Assembly (NCBI GenBank): GCA_964007475.1
Contig: OZ023273.1
Coordinates: forward strand, 126,908,732-126,972,731
Origin: Hybos culiciformis
Taxonomy: Eukaryota; Arthropoda; Insecta; Diptera; Hybotidae
Direction: 5' to 3'
Length of the DNA stretch: 64,000 bases
In this document: piece after piece, positions 55,035-64,000 of the stretch
Layout of the letters: each line of letters starts with the position of its first letter
Position numbering within the stretch: the first letter of the stretch is position 1
Position numbers and translations under genes: made by a program
The notes under the pieces: model-generated
Told to the model about the DNA's origin: nothing
Databases searched by the model: none
Seen by the model: only the letters and a program-made list of their open reading frames with translations

Positions 55035-58000
55035 CTAATAATTTACAATTTTCGATTTTTGCCTAGTTTCACCAAATAAAAATGAACATGTTCTATCAAC
55101 TAAAAATGCCAATACTGTGTCAGCCAATAATACGAGCAATAACGTTTTACGGAACTGTAAAATAAGAACTTAGAAAATATCAGACTGCTTATAGTTTGGG
55201 AATTTATGTAATTGCAAAAAAATAAATATGGCAAAACTTACATGATCAGGAAATTCAACTATTTCGAAAGTACTAGTGAATTCTGGTGCTATTCCTAAAG
55301 CTAACAATAACACAACAGAACTAGATGCTAAAATTGAATACATCAAAAAACGATTTTCACGTAAACTTTCCATGAATGGATGCCCCTAAAAATATAAATA
55401 CAATTAGAAATTAATATACAGTTGTCGATGATTCCAGCCATCCAACTGACTCCATCAGTATCATTAGTAATTGTTTTTAAAAAAAATTAATAATCAAACC
55501 TTATAATTAACTGCAAAAGTTGAAACCTGTAGTGCTAAACAAATTATGTAAACCGTGCTGTTAACAATATTTGGTTCAAATTCTTTTTTCTCTTCAGTAT
55601 CTAAATCAATATTTAATTTCACTTTCCCTTCTCTAGAAGAAAAAATAAATAAACAAAAAATGATTATGCTTTAAAATTTCCTACTTAGATTATGTAGGTT
55701 GTTTTCGCATAATGTATGTTACATTAAGTAATCTTACTAAAATCAAAATTATGAAGGTCCGAAAATATTTCAATAATTAACTTTTCTTAAACTTACTTCA
55801 AAGTTTCTTTCAGAAAGAAGAATCTTACTTGATTGTGTTAAAATAACATAATACAAAATTTTAAAAAGGTTCATATTATAAAGTCAAACTTAAGAATTTG
55901 TGTTAATAATTTCAACAATAATTCACCTTGGTGGAGCGAGAGATTGAGCTTCCTGAGATAAATAAATCAAAGCACTGAAATGTACTGCAAACTGTGATAA
56001 AATTGTTGTTACAGTATACAAATTAAATATATTTGGCAAAGGCGCTTGCTTCGACAGTGTTTTCAAAGGCTGAAAAAATAATGTTTTAATAAGTTTTAAT
56101 TAACAGGGTAAAATATAATTAACTTACTTTAGACCTTGTTATGAAAAGAAAACATGCTGCAATAAACAGTCCTTGTAAAGTTGCTTGAGCATCACTCATT
56201 TTAATACCGTCAATATATAAAACTGACTGACAATAAGCTGAAATTAACGCATTCAGTGCCAAAATTTTGAACATTTGTAATGTTGTCACGAGTGTGCAAC
56301 GGCCTTGCTTAATAATGTGACAAACTGTAAAAGATAAGAACATAAAATAAAATTTTTGATAAAAAAAACCCTTGATAATATTATAAAGTTAAAAATTTTT
56401 GGAACTAACATAAAATCATAAAGTTAAATTGGATATTTTGTATAAAGCTAAAATACATTGTAGAATAATAATTTTATCATTAAAAAGTACGTAAAAAAGT
56501 GGTAGCCTAAAAATTTTGGGATCCGGTCAATTCGTCGTAAGCAATTCGTCGTAAATCAATTCGTCGTAAGCAATTCATCGTAAAACAATTCATCGTAAAT
56601 AAATTAATTCGCATATTTGTATCTTAAACAATTTTAATTCATTATTTTGCTACACTCTTAGGTAGCAAAAAAAACAAATAAACAAAGGTTAAAACTTTAT
56701 ATTAAGAGCAACCGTTTCAAAAATCAATTTTGTCCATTGTTTCGTATTGCTCAACAATTTTCTCGATTCTCTTCCAGGCATTTAAATATTTTTTTTGGTT
56801 GGTTGTCCACTATCTATTTCGGCCATTAACTGTACGGAAATAAGCTCATTTCGTCCTTGCTCTATTTTTAGATTTTCAAAAAACTTCCAAATAGAAGGAT
56901 GGTTTTCGTGCACTAATTCTGTGAAACCGCGATGCCACCCTTCCATGTGATTATTGGTTTTGGGTAAATCTAAGTTTAAATGAACGTTCTACCATTTCAT
57001 TGGAAATAAAATTATTTTCAAAAGTAAATTAATAACTTCAATCTAAAGCTGACTTAAAGTTCCGTCGCTGGAACAATGCACTAAAATAATAATCACGGAG
57101 ACCATCGTCAGATATTTTTGATCCGAGGAGAGCTGATACTTGGCAGTGGGTGTTGAAGGCCTTCATCGTAAATCAATTCATCGTAAAGCAATTCATCGTA
57201 AAGCAATTCATCGTAAAGCAATTCATCGTAAGCAAACGACTTTTTGAGCCATGGAGAGCTGATGCGTGGCGGTGCGCATCAGCTCGATGAATTGCTTTAC
57301 GATGAATTGCTTTACGATGAATTGATTTACGATGAATTGCTCTTACGATGAATTGCTTTACGATGAAATAGAAGGATGGTTTTCGTGCACTAATTCTGTG
57401 AAACCGCGATGCCACCCTTCCATGTGATTATTGGTTTTGGGTAAATCTAAGTTTAAATGAACGTTCTACCATTTCATTGGAAATAAAATTATTTTCAAAA
57501 GTAAATTAATAACTTCAATCTAAAGCTGACTTAAAGTTCCGTCGCTGGAACAATGCACTAAAATAATAATCACGGAGACCATCGTCAGATATTTTTGATC
57601 CGAGGAGAGCTGATACTTGGCAGTGGGTGTTGAAGGCCTTCATCGTAAATCAATTCATCGTAAAGCAATTCGTCGTAAACAATTCGTCGTAAAGCAATTC
57701 ATCGTAAGCAAACGACTTTTTGAGCCGTGGAGAGCTGATGCGTGGCGGTGCGCATCAGCTCGATGAATTGCTTTACGATGAATTGCTTTACGATGAATTG
57801 ATTTACGATGAATTGCTCTTACGATGAATTGCTTTACGATGAACTGCTTACGATGAATTGCTTTACGACGAATTGTTTACGACGAATTGTCCGTATATCA
57901 AAAATTTTAGATATTTTCATTTCAAAATATTAAAAATTTTATCAAAGAAAACTATATGAAATTTTATTTTACTTATTACATATGAATAAATTGATATCAA

Positions 58001-61000
58001 ATTGAAAAATTTTAGTTACAATCACAATTATGAGAATAAGAAATGAAAAAAATTACTAAAATTTAAATGAACAATCCATTAACTTAATACCTGTAAAATC
58101 TTAAAACAATTATTCAAGTAAAATGATTCTGCGTACATAAATGTAAAAATAGTGTATATTGTGAAAATAATTTACCACAAGTAATTGATGATAGTTTGCT
58201 TGTAAATGGAGCAGCTATACTGGCATCACCTAACTTAACGACTTGAATTTGCTCTTCATCTAATTCCTTAAGTGTTTTTTGCAAAGCCTCCGTCTTCGCC
58301 AGTAAATTCTCTTTATTTTTTATTAATGCTCGTTCCCGTGGTGTTAAATTTCTATTTTCCTGCTGCTGCTGTTGACGAACAAAATTGTTTACCCTAACAT
58401 TTGGAGTTCCAATATCTCGAATTTCCTTATTTTTGGGTTTTAGTGGAGATTTACTTAATAAAGATACACCGACATTTGCATGCTTTAAAGCTCCTACATC
58501 ATTAGTGCCGTCACCACACATTAAAGTATAATAACCTAAATTTTTTAAACTAGTTATCATAAACTCCTTCTGTTTTGGGGCAAACCGTGCACATACTGTG
58601 ACATATGGTAGAATTTGTAACATATAACTATGTTCATGTTCATTTAAATACTGAAATCCTTCTCCTGTTATACATAAATCAAATTCAGCTAAAAGTTCTT
58701 TTGAATTATGATTGGATTTATAAGTAATGGTACCGTCAACAGTTTCCCATGACCAATTCTTATCATTGTTCTGCATTAATATCAAAACACATTTCTTCGT
58801 AAATCGTAGTTCTTTTGCAACATGACAAGCTGTAAGAGGATTATCTCCGGTTATCATGACAACTTTATGAGATGCCTGAATCAACTCTTTAATAACATTT
58901 TTCGAATCCGGCTTCAAAGGACATGAGATTAAAACGAAGCCAGCAAACTCTAAGTCTTTTTCGACATCATCCCTTTTGATATCTCTAACTGAAGATGAGT
59001 CCAATTTACCAAATTCTTTGATTCCAAGTGCAAGAACCCGTGCTCCTTTACGTGAATACTGTAAATAAGTCTGAAAAAAAAAATTTAAAGAAATAAAAAA
59101 AAAACTCCAATCACTTCATTTTTTTTTGTCAAACGTACTTGTTCATAGTCTTTTGGTACATTTTTCAACATTTTTACCAAAATCTCTGGCGCTCCCTTAA
59201 CTGTTCCAATATAAGAAACTTCATTTGAAAATGGTAACATATAACCAGCTAATACTGACATTCGTTTGAGTGCAGATGAAAAATAAAAACGTTGATAAAT
59301 TTTTAGAGCTTTAAATTTTCCTTTCTTTGGAATAACACTATCTTGTTTGGTTAAATTCCAGTCGATTGCAGTGAGAGTAGCCTAAAATAGAAAAATTAAT
59401 ATTTAAAAAAACTAATTAAATTATTGCAGTGTTAGCTTAATTGCGGATCATGCAACTTGCATTACATTTCAAAGATTTATTTATATAATAAATTAATGTG
59501 CCAATGATTATTCAATAAAAAAAAGTACTGAATAAAAAAAATATTACTTAATCCTTCTAAATATAAAATATTCACAAATTACTTTTTCCAGTGGATCCCC
59601 AACTAATCCATCATCTAATTGAGCTAACGAATGACATGTTGCTAATACTTGGACAGTCGATTCAGGAACTTGATTGATGGGAAGAATTTCTGACTTACCT
59701 AAACCAGCCACACCCTCTACCATTAAATCATCACTTGTTAAAGTACCAGTTTTATCGAAGCAACAAATTTGTGTTTTCCCAGCAAACGGGATTCGAAATG
59801 GTTCAGTACAATAAACATATAATTTAGATAATTGTAATAATGACGTATTCACAGCTAATGATAGTTCTATAGGTAAATCTGAAAATTTGAATTCAGAATT
59901 AAAGTTAGTTCTTGAACCACAAATAATTTATAGTTTATTGAAGGACTATAATTTTTATATTATTTTTTGGAGCTTTGTATTGTAAAAAAAATATACAATT
60001 GGATTATTATAAATTACGATTAATTTAAAAAGCTTACGACAATAACAGTCTCAAATTCTATTTTGATGAAATTCAACGAAAGTGAAATTCTAGTTTGGTT
60101 TCTCTCAAATGGAAAACTGTTTAGGATTTTTGTAAGATTTTCGAAATTTTTAATAACTCTCTTGAACATTTCGTACGATTTTCTTGAAATTCTGTTGGGA
60201 AAGTCAAAACATATACGTATACATATACATACATATCTAGTACAAATTTTTGCTATAATGAGTATTCAAAAACTCATTTAGAAAGTTTTGGTATCCGAAG
60301 CACAGTACATTTTGTGACCGAAAATGTAAATTTCAAAAATTTAAAGTTTTCTACTAGACCACCAAAATTAAATATGCTGAAAAAATTAGAAAATAGCAGT
60401 AAACAAAAATTAACAAGAAACAAAGATTAATAAAACCATAACAAATATAATAACCTGGAGGAATAATTGATGTTAAGATTAATGTACATTCCAAAAATAA
60501 TTTATATCGATTTCGATCAGGATCTTCGGTGCCCTTTATCCAAACATATGTTGCTGCAGATAGAGCAAACACTAGCAAAAATAAGATGAAAGCAAATGTT
60601 TCAATATTATTCTCGGTTACACGTTTCACACCAAACAAAATCGTACGCAATAATTTCCCCTGTGACGTATTAAATCCATTCCGGATAACATAGCCTATAC
60701 AGCCATTATCAGGCGCACGTAAAGATCCGTCTTTAGCTGGTGAAGTGTGTTGTACTACTTTTGTTCCCCCAAATAATACAAACAATTTACTATCACCTTC
60801 TGGTTCCAATTCTTTCGATAAATCATCCACATTATCAAGAGATTCTTTCATTTGAGGTACAGATTCACCAGTTAGCATGCTTTCATCAACAATACACGAA
60901 CCTCTTAATAATACCAAATCACAAGGTACTATATTGTCATTTATTGATCGAACTATGGAAACTATGTCACCAGGTAATAATTGATCAGATTCTATCAATT

Positions 61001-62047
61001 TCCATTTATTATTTCTCAGAACATTTATCATATGTGGTTTGTTGCCCATTTTTCTTATTTCTGACATATTACGAAGTTGTTGTTGTACTAATGTGCATTC
61101 AAATACAACCAGCATACACAATGTAAACAGTGAATAATACCAGTATTCATCTAAACACCACAAGCCAACAGAAAAAATTTGGAAAACAAAAAATGGTGCT
61201 GTTGCTCGTTCAATAAATAATTTATGAAATTCTGGTACGGCCATTTCCATTTTATTAATACCGTAAATTTTTGTGTTCAATTTAATAGATTCTAGATTTT
61301 CTAATCCACGGGAATTTTTATATTCTTTTAATGTTAGATGAACAGGAAATTCAAGGCCACGAAATGTACATTTATCCGAGTCCCAAATGTATTTGGTTTT
61401 TTGAAATACAAACCAAAATTGAACATTTTTACCAGATTCATCCATCACAGTTTTTTGAATTGGAACAATTTCGGATGACCCATTATTTTTAGTTGGTACA
61501 ACTTTCACCAAAACACCAAGTGTTGGAATTTTTACCTAAAATTCAAGAAAAATTGCGATAAATTTTTTATTTGGATAATAGGTAGGTAGGTATCCACTTC
61601 TAAGAGAAACTCATAACCAATAGGTATAAACAAGATCTATTTTTGAACAAAAATTACCAACAAACAATAGCACTGCACTGTAAAAACAAAAACTTTCGAA
61701 AGGGTGGTACGCTTAGAAGTGGTAATTCCAGAAATTATTTTTTGTTTTTTTCTATTATTTTTTACCTTTTTACAATTGAGGAATGTGTGAACATGAACAC
61801 TCCAAAAACAACAAAGACACGTCAATATGTGGCAAAAGATTATTACAGCTATTGCTATAATTCCAGCTTCACCAAATGCTTCGACACCATAAACAAATAT
61901 CCAAAAATAAAATGCAATTAAATATAAAATTCCAAATGGAAATGTTATTCCACTTAAAATTATTGGCCTCGGCACATGAAGGCTATAATATTCGACCAAT
62001 TCATCCAAATTAATTTTTTTAGCAGCAGGTGATGTTGACGTGCCCAT
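55035..62047 (-). CDS. ATP13A1: P5A-type ATPase, ER transmembrane-helix dislocase (ATP13A1)
   Basis: ATP13A1/Spf1 sits in the ER membrane and uses ATP to pull out mis-inserted transmembrane helices. Ten minus-strand exons: 62047-61766, 61535-60455, 59878-59583, 59381-59139, 59070-58176, 56324-56128, 56069-55927, 55632-55500, 55385-55242, 55154-55035. Frame closes at 1177 aa (human 1204). Motifs: PGDIVSI near 282, TGES 316-319, the P5A-type IIPPDLP 451-457, [10 protein letters not shown] with phosphorylated Asp 496, VKGAPE, TGDNP near 708, [12 protein letters not shown] near 819. C-terminal helices include [20 protein letters not shown]. One donor is weak (GTTTGA at 55499). Upstream in the leader is a small ORF, MKTIIEICW, which ends before the start. 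The intron 58175-56325 carries a Mutator-like element. All catalytic residues seen are intact. Confidence 0.96.
56525..57895 (-). mobile_element. Decayed Mutator-like (MULE) element in an ATP13A1 intron
   Basis: Both ends consist of short tandem repeats, CAATTCGTCGTAA(A/G) at the left and their inverse at the right, forming a composite terminal inverted repeat of about 50-60 bases. On the minus strand between 56964 and 56782 a frame reads [18 protein letters not shown] and then [17 protein letters not shown]. This resembles the NNxxEGWH..HPxIWKF region of insect MULE (often FLYWCH-linked) transposases. Stops and frame breaks elsewhere show it is dead. No clear target duplication was found. 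It has the same orientation as the host gene. Confidence 0.65.
56891..57844. repeat. 477-bp tandem duplication with inverted 15-bp arrays
   Basis: Two nearly identical 477-bp units start at ATAGAAGGATGGTTTTCGTG (56891 and 57368). Each ends in an array of about 15-bp repeats (ATTCATCGTAAAGCA) at 57166-57231, a 50-60 base centre with AGAGCTGATGCG..GCGCATCAGCTC, and then the inverse array (TGCTTTACGATGAAT), so each unit can fold into a large cruciform. The repeats match the element's termini. Confidence 0.85.
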
Positions 62048-63401
62048 CTCATTAAATTTTTCTACCAACAAATTTCTATAATAGTTTTCATAAATTTTTC
62101 TATAATTTATCTCAAAATAAAAATTAATTCTAATTTTAATTAAACATTATTTAAAATAATTAAAATTATTTCTAAATTATTTAAAACAAATTAATTTTTT
62201 TATTTTATTTATTTTATTTGTAACTAAAGAGAAAAAGCAAAAACTATCTTATCACTATCATCAATCACAGTAGTGTGCCAAAATGGCATATGTCACATTG
62301 ACATCCATTTGTGTTCATTTGTTAATGAAGTAACAAATTTAGTCGACGACAAAAAATTTTGAATTGTTAACTTCTTTTTTAAACGGTTCTCATTTATTTT
62401 TTCATATAAAAAACGCCAAGAAGAGGCCAATTACTGTTTTTCTGTGTATTTTTGAATAAACTGCAGTTTACGTGTATGAGCTCAACTCTTTTTTCGGAAA
62501 TATTTGTACAAATATAAGAACAAATATAACTCCAATTCGCGCGGCGTTGATACAGTTCGGTTTACCTAGTAACCGTTTTTATCATTCTAGTCGCGTTGAG
62601 TATTATAGGGACGCCGTAACGCCGATGCAGAACAATCTAGTACTGCAACGCTACATTCCTTTTAAAACTGCCAGGTAACGAATTTATTTCTTAAATCCAA
62701 TGATTTTTAAAAATCATTATTTCAAGGAATTTAATTGTTTTTAACCTTATAATTTAGAAATACTATTAAATAAATAAAATAAATTTGTTTATTATAAAAT
62801 GTATATTTTTCATGTAGTAAAATTGACTAGCCGTATAACGTCATCGGTTGGGGGTACAAAAAGATGCTGGTAGGGTGTTTTGTTTGTTTCTACGGTTTCT
62901 ACTAATATTTTTTAGAACATGCTGACACCGCTGCACATTGTTGTCATGTGGATTTGTCATTATAACACTATTCTAGTACTTCCTTTTTCTATTTCATTTG
63001 AGTTCGAAATTTTAAAAGGAACTAATTTTTATCTTCGTTCTCTGCCGAGTAGAAAAAAGAAATAATTTGATTAATTTATTTAAAAAAAAAAAACCTAAAA
63101 TATTAATCAAAAACTTTAAAGATAATTAAATTAAAGTTTAAGGTAATTTTGAATAGAAATTTATATAAAATTTTTTTAGAAAATTAAAAATTATCTGAAA
63201 ACCAACTTATGGATGCCACACAAAATCGAAAATTTGCCTACATCAATTTCAATAAAAAGAAAATGGCGGCCGGCATAGCCTTAAAAAATTTTAGCGTGTT
63301 TTCAAATTTAAAAAATGAGCTTGCCCGATTTTTAGTTTTCTACAAAATTAAAAGATATGTGTTTTCAATTTAAAGGAAAAAACAAATATAAAAAATTTGA
63401 A
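62048..63401. promoter_or_regulatory. Divergent intergenic region, ATP13A1 and UAP56
   Basis: 1.35 kb between two housekeeping start codons on opposite strands, probably with both promoters. A patch at 62530-62680 is unusually CpG-rich (CGCGCGGCG; GACGCCGTAACGCC) and ends in a good donor CCAG|GTAACG at 62675, so it may be a 5' UTR exon of UAP56. An AAAATGGCGGCC word at about 63260 fits the YY1/Pho site often found near housekeeping starts. The exact start sites cannot be read. Confidence 0.45.
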
Positions 63402-63600
63402 ATGGCTGATAATGATGATCTTTTGGATTATGAAGACGAGGAACAAACTGAGACAACTGTTGCTGAAACACAAGAAGCCCCAAAAAAAGATGTCAAAGGT
63501 ACTTATGTATCAATTCACAGTTCCGGTTTTCGTGATTTCCTCTTAAAGCCAGAAATTTTAAGAGCAATTGTTGATTGCGGTTTTGAGCATCCATCAGAAG
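63402..63600 (+). CDS. Hel25E: UAP56/DDX39B RNA helicase, first coding exon (partial gene)
   Basis: DEAD-box ATPase of the spliceosome and the TREX mRNA-export complex; fly orthologue Hel25E. The exon starts [17 protein letters not shown] and runs to GFEHPSEG, the N-terminal extension and Q-motif region ([20 protein letters not shown]) shared by all animal UAP56 proteins. It ends at a good donor, AAG|GTGAGT, with one base of the next codon. The helicase motifs (GKT, DECD) must lie beyond the window; nothing in 63601-64000 continues the frame. Divergent from ATP13A1. Confidence 0.95.
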
Positions 63601-63741
63601 GTGAGTTAGTTTAATATTTTAATTAATAACTTTTTTAAGTTCTCCACGAAAGTAGGTATCTATCCTTTCATCGTTATTTAGGCGGAAACCGAAGTGGGCC
63701 TTGACTTGAGATTAATACTTTCTTTTTTTTGCAACTTAACC

Positions 63742-64000
63742 TATAGCCAGACTCAGACGCCGTCAACCCAACTTTTCACAATCGTGCCCGATTTCGGACC
63801 ATTTTAAATCAAATTTTGAAACAATTTTCCATTCAAAACCTTCGGACTGTTTCATACTTTAAAATGGTTCACAAATTTTTAGAATCAGTTTCAGATAGAC
63901 CCACTCGCCGTCAACCTAGCCGTTGTTTTTCCAATTTTCCTGTTTTTTTACGGCTATGTTGACGGCGAGTGGGTCTATCTGTAACCGATTCTAAAAATTT
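63742..64000. mobile_element. Inverted-repeat element in the first UAP56 intron, cut by the window end
   Basis: Arms at 63873-63923 and 63949-64000 are inverse copies of each other. AAATTTTTAGAATC, ATAGACCCACTCGCCGTCAA and AGCCGT pair with TACGGCT, TTGACGGCGAGTGGGTCTAT and GATTCTAAAAATTT. The loop is about 25 bases. A similar motif, ACGCCGTCAACCCAAC, lies at 63759 in the same orientation as the left arm, so the element may be larger and extend past the window. Confidence 0.7.

Noticed and set aside
57160..57370. Array of short repeats resembling CRISPR
   Set aside because: This is a eukaryotic intron; the 15-bp units abut with no unique spacers and are inverted around a centre, which fits transposon termini.
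57173..57415. Minus-strand frame with repeated IHRKA and NCFTM words
   Set aside because: It is translation of the 15-bp array, not a protein.
62472..62678. 68-codon plus-strand frame in the ATP13A1/UAP56 interval
   Set aside because: It is better read as a CpG-rich 5' UTR exon ending in a donor at 62675; the peptide has no family features.

Overview
The window is nuclear DNA from an AT-rich insect genome. By eye, well over 70% of the bases are A+T. Genes are split by GT-AG introns with poly-pyrimidine acceptors, AATAAA signals follow stop codons, and the gene set is animal: Su(dx), HAX1, an SLC5 transporter, a THAP protein, ATP13A1 and UAP56. I cannot place it to order from the sequence alone. 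The extreme AT content and the family of secreted, catalytically dead neprilysin-like proteins would fit, among others, a parasitoid wasp or a sap-feeding or gall-forming insect. There is one scaffold gap of exactly 200 N (15982-16181).

Layout. 2.7-7.9 kb (+): a six-exon Su(dx)/ITCH-type C2-WW4-HECT ubiquitin ligase. 12.4-15.5 kb (-): a four-exon HAX1 gene. 16-23.6 kb: non-coding DNA with three kinds of small transposon. 23.7-36.3 kb (+): three tandem, intronless genes for secreted M13 (neprilysin)-like proteins. They keep the M13 disulphide cysteines but have lost HExxH. 38.6-43.3 kb (-): an 11-exon SLC5 sodium:solute symporter. 43.3-52.9 kb: gene-poor DNA with two MITEs and a perfect GC-rich hairpin. 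52.9-53.5 kb (+): a two-exon gene with a degenerate THAP domain. 55.0-62.0 kb (-): a ten-exon P5A ATPase (ATP13A1) with a Mutator-like element in one intron. 63.4 kb to the end (+): the first coding exon of the UAP56/DDX39B RNA helicase, divergent from ATP13A1.

Most genes are conserved single-copy housekeeping genes with no functional link to each other. The lineage-specific part is the 23.6-36.4 kb cluster. Each copy carries the same TATA-plus-initiator core promoter, signal peptide, coding frame and 3' end. The copies show mosaic relationships, as expected from gene conversion or from selection on one segment. A DNA transposon inserted next to copy 2 after the duplication, and the paralogous empty site is still visible. 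The other notable find is a set of three 217-bp MITEs, each with its own perfect 7-bp target duplication.

Splice sites were placed by hand from frame continuity, consensus and family similarity. All six multi-exon or partial models keep frame across every junction read here.
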